DNA of 64,000 nt from Prevotella sp. (lineage in GTDB: Bacteria > Bacteroidota > Bacteroidia > Bacteroidales > Bacteroidaceae). The notes beneath the pieces were generated by a model. The model did not search any database. It was not told the origin of the DNA and saw only the letters and a list, made by a program, of their open reading frames with translations. The position numbers and the translations under genes were made by a program. Each line of letters starts with the position of its first letter. Position 1 is the first letter of the stretch. Where the stretch lies: positions 39,529 through 103,528 of the forward strand of contig JAFPME010000007.1 in NCBI GenBank assembly GCA_017402445.1. The letters are read 5' to 3'. Of this stretch, positions 33,538-42,900 are shown piece after piece.

Positions 33538-35316
33538 ATGAAGAAAAAAATCCAGTTCAGTCTCGTCTACAGAGACATGTGGCAGAGTTCAGGCAAGTTC
33601 CAACCCCGCAAGGACCAGTTGGAACGAATCGCACCCGTCATCATCGAAATGGGCGTCTTCGACCGAGTGGAGACCAATGGCGGTGCCTTCGAGCAGGTGA
33701 ATCTGCTGGCAGGTGAGAACCCGAACGCTGCCGTGCGTGCATTCTGCAAGCCTTTCAACGAGGTCGGCATCAAGACTCACATGCTTGACCGCGGCCTGAA
33801 TGCGTTGCGCATGTATCCGGTGCCCGACGACGTTCGCGAGCTTCAGTACAAGGTGAAGCATGCACAGGGCGTGGACATCCCGCGTATTTTCTGCGGACTG
33901 AACGATGTTCGAAACATCATACCTTCCGTGAAATGGGCTAAGGCCGCCGGTATGACCCCGCAGGCCACACTTTGCATCACCACATCTCCCGTGCATACCG
34001 TGGACTATTATACAGAAATTGCCGACCAGGTGATTGCTGCCGGAGCTGAGGAAATCTGTCTGAAGGACATGGCCGGCATCGGTCAGCCCGCGCTCTTGGG
34101 CGCTCTGACGAAGGCCATCAAGACAAAACACCCGGACATCATCATCCAGTACCACGGCCATTCAGGCCCCGGACTGTCCATGGCCAGCATTCTTGAGGTA
34201 TGTAACAACGGTGCCGACGTCATCGATACTGCCATTGAACCCCTCTCTTGGGGTAAAGTTCACCCGGACATCATCAGCGTTCAGTCGATGTTGAAGCACG
34301 AAGGCTTCGAGGTGAAGGAGATAAACATGAACGCATACATGAAGGCTCGCGCTCTGACACAGGAGTTTATCGACGACTGGCTGGGCTATTTCATCAACCC
34401 CGGCAACAAGCTGATGAGCTCGCTGCTGCTCGGTTGCGGACTGCCCGGAGGCATGATGGGCTCGATGATGGCCGACTTGGCTGGTATACACAGCATCATC
34501 AACAAGACGCTGGCAGCCAAAGGTGAGCCCGAACTCAGCACCGATGACATGCTCGTGAAGCTGTTCGACGAGGTGGCTTACGTATGGCCGCGCGTCGGTT
34601 ATCCTCCATTGGTGACTCCGTTCTCGCAGTATGTGAAGAACATTTCGCTGATGAACCTCCTCACCATGGCTCAGGGAAAGGGTCGTTTCGTGATGATGGA
34701 CGACGCCATGTGGGGCATGATTCTCGGCAAGAGCGGAAAGATTCCTGGAACGATCGATCCCGAACTGGTGGAACTGGCAAAGAAACAGGGCCGCGAATTC
34801 ACCGATGCAGACCCGCACACGCTGTTGCCGAACGCGCTCGACGGCTTCCGCAAGGAGATGGACGAGAACGGATGGGACTACGGACAGGACGACGAAGAGC
34901 TCTACGAGCTGGCTATGCACCCCGAACAGTACCGCAACTACAAGAGCGGACAGGCGAAGAAGAACTTCCTGGCCGACTTGCAGAAGATGAAAGACCAGAA
35001 GCTCGGCGCCAGTCTTTCACCCGAAAAGATTGCCGAATTCAAGCATGCCAAGGCCGATGCGCTTGTGGCTCCTGTCAAGGGACAGGTTTATTACGAGTTC
35101 AACGGCGACGGCGAATGCGCTCCCTGCGTGGAACCGTTCATCGGCCAGACCTATAAGGAAGGCCAGACCTTCTGCTACATCCAGACACCGTGGGGCGAAA
35201 TCCAGCCCATTCCGGCTGCCATGGGCGGCAAGCTGGTTGAGATTGCAGCCAAGCAAGGTGCCAAGGTGATGAAAGGACAGACGCTCGCTTGGATTGAGCG
35301 TGACCATGCAGAGTAG
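33538..35316 (+). CDS. OadA-like carboxyltransferase (pyruvate carboxylase B/oxaloacetate decarboxylase alpha type)
   Basis: Carboxyltransferase that moves CO2 between pyruvate/oxaloacetate and carboxybiotin. The TIM barrel is clear: YRDMWQSSG near the N-terminus, ICLKDMAGIGQP (about 180), YHGHSGPGLSMA with the metal His pair, and GCGLPGGMMGSMMADL. The conserved carboxylase domain follows to about 500. The C-terminal 80 residues look like a biotinyl/lipoyl barrel (ALVAPVKGQVYYEF ... GQTLAWIERD), but the position of the biotin Lys motif AMKM is occupied by QTPWGEIQP. No biotinylatable Lys is seen, so a separate biotin carrier would be needed. Single gene with its own promoter and terminator; no sodium-pump subunits nearby. 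Confidence 0.88.
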   Translation: MKKKIQFSLVYRDMWQSSGKFQPRKDQLERIAPVIIEMGVFDRVETNGGAFEQVNLLAGENPNAAVRAFCKPFNEVGIKTHMLDRGLNALRMYPVPDDVRELQYKVKHAQGVDIPRIFCGLNDVRNIIPSVKWAKAAGMTPQATLCITTSPVHTVDYYTEIADQVIAAGAEEICLKDMAGIGQPALLGALTKAIKTKHPDIIIQYHGHSGPGLSMASILEVCNNGADVIDTAIEPLSWGKVHPDIISVQSMLKHEGFEVKEINMNAYMKARALTQEFIDDWLGYFINPGNKLMSSLLLGCGLPGGMMGSMMADLAGIHSIINKTLAAKGEPELSTDDMLVKLFDEVAYVWPRVGYPPLVTPFSQYVKNISLMNLLTMAQGKGRFVMMDDAMWGMILGKSGKIPGTIDPELVELAKKQGREFTDADPHTLLPNALDGFRKEMDENGWDYGQDDEELYELAMHPEQYRNYKSGQAKKNFLADLQKMKDQKLGASLSPEKIAEFKHAKADALVAPVKGQVYYEFNGDGECAPCVEPFIGQTYKEGQTFCYIQTPWGEIQPIPAAMGGKLVEIAAKQGAKVMKGQTLAWIERDHAE

Positions 35317-35375
35317 TCGATTCGTGCGAAGGCGCAGGCAACAGTGCGCTTTCGGCCGACCGATTCAATGATGAC

Positions 35376-35420
35376 GGAAAAGGGGCGCTGCGAACCTGAC
35401 GGTTCGGGAGCCCCTTTTCC
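35376..35420 (+). terminator. Terminator after carboxyltransferase gene
   Basis: GGAAAAGGGGC pairs with GCCCCTTTTCC, with inner CGAACC/GGTTCG. The A/T part of the stem provides the U-tract. Confidence 0.85.
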
Positions 35421-35442
35421 TATAACAGGCAGGACAGAGTTC

Positions 35443-35618
35443 GCATCAGGCATCAGCATCTTCCGCGACAGTCTGCATCGCCACTCGCATCAGGCAGCGG
35501 CATCATCCGCGACAGTCTGCATCGCCACTCGCATCAGGCATCAGCATCTTCCGCGACAGTCAGCATCGCCACTCGCATCAGGCAGCGGCATCATCCGCGA
35601 CAGACAGTGCAGAGCCAG
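35443..35618. repeat. 44-bp tandem repeat (2 x 22 bp), family 5
   Basis: Four copies starting at 35443, 35487, 35531 and 35575 (the last diverges at its end). Each 44-mer splits into two 22-mers, one beginning GCATCAGGCA and one GCGACAGTC, which agree at about half their positions. Copies 1/3 and 2/4 are most alike (CATCAGCATCTT versus CAGCGGCATCAT), a higher-order 88-bp alternation. It lies between the terminator at 35376 and the HD gene. Confidence 0.88.
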
Positions 35619-35660
35619 CCGCGCCGGACATCGTTCTGCAATCATGATAACGTACAGAAA

Positions 35661-36242
35661 ATGAAGAAAATGGACTATCAACACATTATCGACAAATATT
35701 ATCCCGAGGAAAACGAACTGCGACGCATCCTCATGGTGCACAGCCGGGGAGTGGCCGACAAGGCTCTGCGCATCGTTGACGCCCATCCCGAACTGTCACT
35801 CGACCGCTCCTTCGTCGAAGAAGCAGCCATGCTCCACGACATCGGCATCTTCAGGTGCAACGCGCCAGGCATACAGTGCTTCGGCGAAGCACCTTACATC
35901 TGTCACGGACACGAAGGAGCAGAGCTGCTCCGGCGCGAAGGCTATCCACGGCATGCGCGCGTCTGCGAGCGCCATACGGGAGCCGGACTGACCGTAGCCG
36001 AAATCCGTCAGCAGGCACTTCCGCTCGAAATACCCCCCTGTCCGGCAGGTGTTTCCCCGCAGGCATGGGAACCCTTCCTCCCTGAAACGCTCGAAGAACA
36101 ACTCATCTGCTACGCCGACAAGTTTTTTTCAAAGACCCGACCCGAGCAAGAAAAGACATTCGCTCAGGCCGAACGCAGCCTGATGAAGTTCGGAGAGGAA
36201 GGAGTCAGACGCTTTCTGAGCTGGAAAGAGATGTTCGAATGA
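35661..36242 (+). CDS. HD domain-containing protein
   Basis: Small cytoplasmic metal-dependent phosphohydrolase of the HD superfamily; 193 residues. Metal ligands are visible as MVHSRGVA (H27), MLHDIG (H59, D60), ICHGHEGAELL (H82/H84) and a later Asp in LICYADKFFSK. The substrate is not known; relatives hydrolyse nucleotides or cyclic nucleotides. ATG 35661 (MKKMDYQHIIDKYYP) is preferred over an extension that would run into the 44-bp repeats. No TAnnTTTG is visible ahead, and the repeat array occupies the usual promoter position. Confidence 0.85.
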   Translation: MKKMDYQHIIDKYYPEENELRRILMVHSRGVADKALRIVDAHPELSLDRSFVEEAAMLHDIGIFRCNAPGIQCFGEAPYICHGHEGAELLRREGYPRHARVCERHTGAGLTVAEIRQQALPLEIPPCPAGVSPQAWEPFLPETLEEQLICYADKFFSKTRPEQEKTFAQAERSLMKFGEEGVRRFLSWKEMFE

Positions 36243-36317
36243 TTTGTTTTTATTGATAATTATCAATTAAATAAGTTAATTATTTACGCTTCATTCTTCA
36301 TTCTGAATATAAATAAG

Positions 36318-36325
36318 TACCTTTG
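36318..36325 (+). promoter_or_regulatory. lptD promoter, -7 element
   Basis: TACCTTTG followed by CAT, 19 nt upstream of the start. The AT-rich region before it contains the palindrome TTGATAATTATCAA (36253-36266). Confidence 0.78.
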
Positions 36326-36344
36326 CATCTTGTAAAAGAGCGCA

Positions 36345-39287
36345 ATGAGAAAGAAAACGGTCATATTCATGCTGTCGTTTGTCTTCGTCTTTATGATGGC
36401 AGACACGAGGCTACCGTTTATGAATGCTGTCTTGGGAGAGCTTGATGCGGCCGATGAGCCCGATACTACGCTGTCAACCAAGGCTGAAAAGACTGTTGCC
36501 GACTCCTTACAGCGATGGATTGCCGACTCAACGCAAAGCCAAGACGTTGACACCACCTTCGCACTTCACCCCGATTCCGATTTCCTTTCACCTTCAAGGA
36601 CGACAGCCACCGGCGAAGACGATGGCCTGGACTCGCTCGGCCTGGACTCGCTGCAGCTTGCCGTCTACAAGCACAACAAGGCCATCGACGACTCCATACG
36701 ACTTGACAGTCTGAACAAAAAGAAGAAAACCGGCATCGATGCTCCCGTCACTTACTCGGCAAACGACTCGCTCGTCTACAAAGCCAACACCAAGACTGCC
36801 TACCTCTACGGCGATTCGAAGGTGGACTACATGTCGATGAACCTGACCAGCGACCGCATCTACATGAGCCTGGACAGCAACCTGGTGCATGCCACAGGGT
36901 CATACGCCGACACGACCATGACCGAAATCAAGGGCAAACCCGTCTTCAAAATGGGCAACGACACCTACGAGAACGACACCATGGCCTTCAACTTCAAGAC
37001 CAAGAAGGGACTTATCAGCAACGCATACACCCAACAAGAGGACGGATTCCTATGGAGCAAGCGCTCGAAGCGCGACAGCAGCGGCGTGATGTACCTGCAA
37101 CACGGAAAGTACACCACGTGCGATGCCGAGCATCCCGACTTCTACATTTCGCTCTCGCGCGCCAAAGTGCGTCCGGGAAAGGACGTTATCTTCGGTCCTG
37201 CCTACCTTGTCGTATGCGATGTGCCCTTGCCCTTGGCCATTCCTTATGGCTTCTTCCCCTTCACAAAGAGCTATAGCAGCGGATTCATCATGCCTACGTA
37301 CGGCGATGAGTCCATACGAGGCTTCTACTTGCGCGATGGCGGCTACTACTTTGCCATCAACGACAAGTGGGATCTGAAGCTATTGGGCGAAATCTACACC
37401 AAAGGGTCGTGGGGCATCAGTGCCGCTTCCAACTACACCAAGCGCTATCGCTATTCGGGTTCGTTCTACATGAACTATCAGAAAACGAAACATGGTGACA
37501 AGGGAATGCCTGACTACGGCGAAGACACATCCTTCAAGCTGCAGTGGTCACACAATCAGGACGCGAAGGCCAACCCGTTCAGTTCGCTCACGGCAAGTGT
37601 GAACTTCACCACTTCAAACTTCGAGACCAACAACCTCACGTCGCTCTACAACCCGCAGGCGCGCTCGCAGAGCCAAAGAAACTCGTCGGTAAATTGGAAA
37701 ACGTCGTTCAGCAGTATAGGACTTTCCCTCAGCGTCAATTCCAACCTGAACCAGAACATGAGGGACACCTCCATCAACCTGTCGCTGCCCGACCTCAACG
37801 TAATGGTCACTCGCTTCTATCCCTTTAAGCGGAAAAACGCCGCCGGAGAGCAGAAATGGTACGAAAAGATTTCATTCAGCTATACCGGTCGACTGCAAAA
37901 CTCCATTGAAACGAAGGAAAGTAAGTTCCTGAAGTCAAACCTCATCAAGGACTGGCGAAACGGTATGCACCACAGCGTGCCCGTGGAAGCGAACTTCATG
38001 GTGATGAAATACATCAACGTGTCACCAAGACTGCAGCTCACTGACCGCATGTACACCAACAAGGTCATCAAATCGTGGGATGTCCAGAAACAACGAGAGC
38101 TCAACGACACGGTCTACGGCTTCTACAACATCTTCGACTGGAACCTCGGACTCTCCGCGAACACCACTGTCTACGGCATGTGGACACCCTCAAGGAAACT
38201 CTTCGGCGACAAGATTCAGGCCATCCGACACGTCATGAAACCTACAATCTCATTCTCATTCGCACCTGACTTCAGCACTGCCCGCTACGGTTACTATGAC
38301 ACTTACCAGAAGACAGATGCGGACGGAAACGTAACGCTGGAGAAATACTACCTCTACTCGAACGGTATCTACGACCAACCCAGAAATGCGAGGACGGGAA
38401 GCATTGGACTCACGCTGAGCAACAACATTGAAATGAAGGTGAAGTCGGACGACGACTCTACCGGATACAAGAAAATAAGCATCATCGATGAGCTCGGATT
38501 GTCCATGTCGTACAATATGGCGGCCAAGGAAAAACCATGGAGCGACCTGCAGACGAACATCCGACTGAAGTGGTGGAAGAACTATACGTTCAACATGAAC
38601 GCCACCTTCGCCACATACGCATACGAGCTCGACGAAAACGGAAGACCCTACATCGGCAACCGGACGGAGTACAGCTACGGCCGATTCGGCCGCTTCACCG
38701 GCACGTCGCAGAACATTTCAATCAACCTGGACCCTGAGAAGCTGAAGAAACTGTTCGGGAAAAAGAGCGACGAAGAAGAAAAGAGCAGCGAAAAAAACGA
38801 CGATTACGACACCGGACTGGAGACGAACATCGACGACGACATGGAAAAAGCCAAGCGGGGAGCACGTAAGGAGAGTGCAGGAAAGGCCGAAACGGATGCT
38901 GACGGCTACCTGAAATTCTCCATGCCGTGGAGCCTCAGCATCGGATACACCATCTCTATGCGTGAGAACACGTCGGGTAAGTTCAACACCAAGCGCATGC
39001 GCTACCCCTACTCCTTCTCGCAGACGCTCAACGTGAGCGGTAACGTTCGCTTGAGCGACGGATGGAACATCAATTTCTCAAGCGGCTATGACTTCGATAC
39101 GAAGAAAATCAGCATGACCCGAGCCTCACTCCAGCGCGACCTACACTGTTTCAGCATGTCGTGCGACGTGGTCATCGCTCCCTACACGTCGTACAACTTC
39201 TCTTTCCGATGCAATGCCTCTACGCTGACGGACGCACTGAAGTACGACAAACGTTCCGGCTACGGAAATGCCGTGCAGTGGTATTGA
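36345..39287 (+). CDS. lptD: LPS assembly protein LptD, Bacteroidetes type
   Basis: Outer-membrane protein that inserts lipopolysaccharide or lipooligosaccharide into the outer leaflet. The 980-residue protein begins with a membrane-targeting segment (KKTVIFMLSFVFVFMM). An OstA/LptA-like beta-jellyroll (about 130-260) follows: YSANDSLVYKANTKTAYLYGDSKVDYMSMNL. A long beta-barrel domain rich in alternating aromatic strands then extends to the C-terminus (ending YGNAVQWY, terminal aromatic). A low-complexity charged insert (KKSDEEEKSSEKNDDYD, near 810) is probably a surface loop. Function is by homology with LptD; monocistronic here. Confidence 0.88.
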   Translation: MRKKTVIFMLSFVFVFMMADTRLPFMNAVLGELDAADEPDTTLSTKAEKTVADSLQRWIADSTQSQDVDTTFALHPDSDFLSPSRTTATGEDDGLDSLGLDSLQLAVYKHNKAIDDSIRLDSLNKKKKTGIDAPVTYSANDSLVYKANTKTAYLYGDSKVDYMSMNLTSDRIYMSLDSNLVHATGSYADTTMTEIKGKPVFKMGNDTYENDTMAFNFKTKKGLISNAYTQQEDGFLWSKRSKRDSSGVMYLQHGKYTTCDAEHPDFYISLSRAKVRPGKDVIFGPAYLVVCDVPLPLAIPYGFFPFTKSYSSGFIMPTYGDESIRGFYLRDGGYYFAINDKWDLKLLGEIYTKGSWGISAASNYTKRYRYSGSFYMNYQKTKHGDKGMPDYGEDTSFKLQWSHNQDAKANPFSSLTASVNFTTSNFETNNLTSLYNPQARSQSQRNSSVNWKTSFSSIGLSLSVNSNLNQNMRDTSINLSLPDLNVMVTRFYPFKRKNAAGEQKWYEKISFSYTGRLQNSIETKESKFLKSNLIKDWRNGMHHSVPVEANFMVMKYINVSPRLQLTDRMYTNKVIKSWDVQKQRELNDTVYGFYNIFDWNLGLSANTTVYGMWTPSRKLFGDKIQAIRHVMKPTISFSFAPDFSTARYGYYDTYQKTDADGNVTLEKYYLYSNGIYDQPRNARTGSIGLTLSNNIEMKVKSDDDSTGYKKISIIDELGLSMSYNMAAKEKPWSDLQTNIRLKWWKNYTFNMNATFATYAYELDENGRPYIGNRTEYSYGRFGRFTGTSQNISINLDPEKLKKLFGKKSDEEEKSSEKNDDYDTGLETNIDDDMEKAKRGARKESAGKAETDADGYLKFSMPWSLSIGYTISMRENTSGKFNTKRMRYPYSFSQTLNVSGNVRLSDGWNINFSSGYDFDTKKISMTRASLQRDLHCFSMSCDVVIAPYTSYNFSFRCNASTLTDALKYDKRSGYGNAVQWY

Positions 39288-39345
39288 TGGCATTCGGTTG
39301 AATGCGTCCCCGGCTTCCGACGCCTTTCACTTGTCAACGACTTTT

Positions 39346-39455
39346 TTCACTCTTCTCAGTCGCATGCCTCACTCTTCTTAGTGTCATGCTTCACGCTGCT
39401 TAGTTTCATGTCTCATTCTTATCTGTCGCATGCTTCACGCTTGTCTGAAGCCTGC
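39346..39455. repeat. 22-bp tandem array, family 4
   Basis: Five 22-bp units at 39346, 39368, 39390, 39412 and 39434. The pattern is [TC]TCA[CT]nCTnnTnnGTnnCATG[CT]. It begins 58 bp after lptD. Confidence 0.85.
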
Positions 39456-39514
39456 TTTTCTGTTGGTATACGATTCTTTTTGGCATGTCCGTGCGCTGCT
39501 TTCTCTTTGCCATA

Positions 39515-39602
39515 TCAGTGATTTTGGTCAGCAATTTCAGTGATATTGGTGTGCAATTTCAGTGATTTTGCTCACCAATATCACTGATTTTCCAATTCTG
39601 AA
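39515..39602. repeat. 22-bp tandem array, family 1 (copy 2)
   Basis: Units at 39515, 39537, 39559 and 39581. The first three begin TCAGTGAT, the last TCACTGAT. Inner half palindromes such as TTGG-n4-GCAA. Confidence 0.85.
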
Positions 39603-39658
39603 CCGTCCATCTGTCCATTCGGAGTGCGCGCTTTGGCAGTTCAAAATGCCTCTCCCGA

Positions 39659-39684
39659 CCCCTCAAAAGGCGCCTTTTGGGGGG
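39659..39684. repeat. 26-bp self-complementary sequence
   Basis: A 13-bp inverted repeat with no spacer, centred on CAAAAGGCGCCTTTTG (one T-G pair near the ends). The core resembles a single family 2 unit. Possible terminator or protein site. Confidence 0.7.
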
Positions 39685-39721
39685 CTAAAAAGCATTAAAT
39701 GTCCATTTTACACCTCTATAT

Positions 39722-39813
39722 TTTATCCACTCTTTTTGTGTTACTCAATTCTTTTAAAACGTTGATTTTTAGTAATTTACATAACAGATACCTTCGGCTT
39801 TATCCACTTTTTG
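39722..39813 (+). promoter_or_regulatory. Direct repeat upstream of susC promoter
   Basis: TTTATCCACT followed by a T-rich stretch occurs at 39722 and 39799, 77 bp apart. The second copy ends 35 bp before the -7 box, the position expected for an activator. No regulator gene adjoins. Confidence 0.45.
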
Positions 39814-39847
39814 ACCTTATATCGGCTCGCTGAGTTCTTTTTCTTCC

Positions 39848-39855
39848 TATCTTTG
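39848..39855 (+). promoter_or_regulatory. Glucan locus promoter, -7 element
   Basis: TATCTTTG followed by CAATC, with a leader of about 75 nt that contains a small hairpin TTTACG/CGTAAA (39876-39893). Confidence 0.72.
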
Positions 39856-39932
39856 CAATCGAAATCGTGAAAACGTTTACGTAGAATCGTAAAGAACAAC
39901 GTACATTACTAATAACCCAAAAAATACAACTA

Positions 39933-42900
39933 ATGAAAAAAGAAAGGTTTCTATCTGTGTTGTTGGCACTGTTGGTGTCGATAACAGTCGCTGCCCAGTC
40001 GTCAGGACTGAAAGGAACAGTGACAGATGAGAGCGGGGAGCCCGTCATCGGTGCTTCCGTCATCGTGAAGGGGCAACCTCAAACCGGCACGATCACGAAC
40101 TTCGACGGTGAGTTCGTGGTGAATGTCGCAGAGGGAACGACCCTTGTTGTTTCGTATGTAGGCTACAGTTCGCAAGAGGTTCGTGCGCGCAACGGCATGA
40201 ATGTGGTCTTGAAAGAAGACGCGAGCGTGCTGAACGACGTGGTAGTCATCGGTTACGGCGTGCAGAAGAAGAGCGTCGTGACGGCCTCGATTGCTAAGGT
40301 GAGTGCCGACGACCTCGACGGCAAGACGCGTCTGCGCGCTGAGGATGCCCTGAAAGGTATGGCAGCCGGTGTGAACGTTACCTCGTCGTCGGGACAGCCC
40401 GGCGCGAAGTCGATGATCCGCATTCGCGGTATCGGTACCATCAACGACTCCAACCCCCTGTATATTATCGACGGCATGCCCACCGACCAGGACGGTATGG
40501 AGAGTGTGAACCCCGGCGACATAGAGTCGATAGAGGTGCTCAAGGACGCTGCCTCGGGCGCCATCTACGGAGCTCGTGCCGCCAACGGTGTCATTCTGGT
40601 GACAACGAAGAAGGGTAAGCTGGGCCAAGCGTCGATAAACTACAACTTCTCCTACGGCTGGCAGTCGGCATGGAAGAAGCGCGACGTGACCGGAGCCACT
40701 GACTATGCCATCCTGCAGAACGAACGCCGTGTGCAGAACGGCATGGTGCCCCTCTACAACGACCCCTACAATCTGGTGGATGCCAACGGCGACAAGATCA
40801 CCGGCTTCGGCACCAACTGGCAGGACCTGCTCTTCAACGACAACGCGCCCATTGTGCAGCACGACGTGAGCGTGAGCGGTGCCTCGGAGAAGGTGAACTA
40901 CTACCTCTCGTTGGGTTACTTCACGCAGGACGGTATCGTGGGCGGTAACTACGGCCAGTCGAACTACGACCGTCTGACCATCCGCTCGAACAACCAGTTC
41001 AACCTCTTCGACGCTTCGAAGGATCGCAATTTCCTGAACAAGCTCGACCTCGGTGCCAACCTCTCTTACATGCGTGTGCACAGCACCGGCATCGATGCCA
41101 ACTCAACATGGGGCTCGCCCCTGGGCTCGGCCCTCTACCTGGCTCCCACATTGCCCGTTACGCTGAACGCCGGCTACGACAGAGACGGCAAACCGCTCAT
41201 CGGCCAGCGCATGATCGACCAGTATTCGCAGTACGACCTCTTCACCGACGGGAACGGCAACCCCTATACCATTCCCAACTACATCGGATCGTATCAGGAG
41301 CAGAACAACCCCATCGCCATGATGATGCTCAACCCCACGAAGGGATGGAGCCATAAGTTCATGCCGAAGTTCTCGCTCGACCTGCAACTCTTCGACGAGC
41401 TGCGCTACCACTTCACCTACAGTGCCGAGCTCTCCTTCTGGGGCAACGAAGGCGCCACGCTGCAGAAATACTACCTCTCGGGCAACAACAACGCCGACCA
41501 CACGCAGGCTTCGGCCTACAAGGGTCAGAACACCACGTGGCAGATAGAGAACACGCTGACCTACGACAAGACGTTCGGCAAGCACACAGTCGGCGTGGTG
41601 CTCGGTCAGTCGGCCCTGAAGTTCAAGGGCGACGAGCTGGGCGGCTCGCACTGGTACCTGGTGAACACCGACAAACCGTCGATCAACTACACCACGGGCG
41701 GCGACATCGAGTTCTCCTACGATGCCGACGGCAAGATAACGGGTGCGAAGAGCCTCGTGGGCGTCTATGGCGGACCCTACGTGGAGCACCGTCTGTCGTC
41801 GCTCTTCGCCCGTCTGTCGTACAACTACGACGAGCGCTACATGCTGCAGGCCACCATCCGCCGCGACGGTTCGAGCCGCTTCGGTTCCAATAACAAGTAT
41901 GGTACATTCCCCTCGGCTTCCATCGGATGGAACATCATGAACGAGGATTTCATGAAGTCCACCCACGACTGGCTCTCCAATCTGAAGTTCCGTGCCAGCT
42001 GGGGTAAGAACGGTAACGACAACATCGGCGACTTTGCCTACACCACGCTGACCGCTCTGGGCAACACCAGCAACTATTACTTCGGACAATCGGCAGCCAT
42101 GGTCTACGGCTCGAAGGCGAACCGTCTGGCCAACGAGGACCTGAAGTGGGAGGAGAGCGAGCAGACAGACCTCGGTCTGGACTTCGGCTTCTTCAACAAC
42201 GCGCTGACCTTCTCGGTGGACTACTACATCAAGAAGACCAACGGCATGATTATCGAGATGCCCATCCCGTCGTATGTCGGTGAGGCACGTCCGTTGGCCA
42301 ACGTCGGCGACATGGAGAACAGCGGTTGGGAGTTCGAGCTGGGTTACAAATGGAACATCGCTGACGCTCGTTTCGCCGTCAGGGGCAATGCTTCCTACCT
42401 GAAGAACAAGCTGAAGAACCTCGGTAACGACACCGGTTTCCTGAATTACGGCATCTCGCAGTTCTCCGACGGCGGCACACGCGCCGAGAACGGCCAGCCT
42501 TTCCCCTTCTTCTATGGCTACAAGACCGACGGCATCCTGCAAAATCAGGCAGAGGCCGACGCCTACAACAGCAAGTACGGCACCTCGTCGAAGCCCGGCG
42601 ACTTCCGCTTCGTTGACATGAACGGCGACAATACGATTAATTCTGACGACCGTACGAACATCGGTAACGGCGTGCCCGACTGGACCTTCGGCCTGAACTT
42701 CGACGCCGAGTGGAATGGTTTCGACTTCAGTGTCTTCTTCCAGGGAGTGAGCGGAGCCGACGTCTTCGACGCTACTTACCGTCAGGACGTTGCTTCGGGT
42801 AACTATCCCACATGGGTGCTCGACCGCTGGACGGGCGAGGGCACCTCGAACACCGTGCCCACGCTGGGCGACTCGAAGAACTGGGTGGTGAGCGATATGT

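Larger units (their letters stand above)
39288..39932. other. 645-bp intergenic region upstream of the glucan locus
   Basis: No gene. In order it holds a 22-bp family 4 array (39346-39455), a 22-bp family 1 array (39515-39602), a perfect 26-bp self-complementary sequence (39659-39684), a direct repeat TTTATCCACT (39722 and 39799) and the susC -7 element (39848). Confidence 0.8.

Noticed and set aside
35443-35618. Possible CRISPR array
   Set aside because: The 44-bp units are contiguous and have no unique spacers, and no cas gene is present. The same applies to the 22-bp arrays.
41103-42542. Minus-strand reading frame of 479 codons
   Set aside because: Antisense shadow of susC, with no family resemblance and no promoter.
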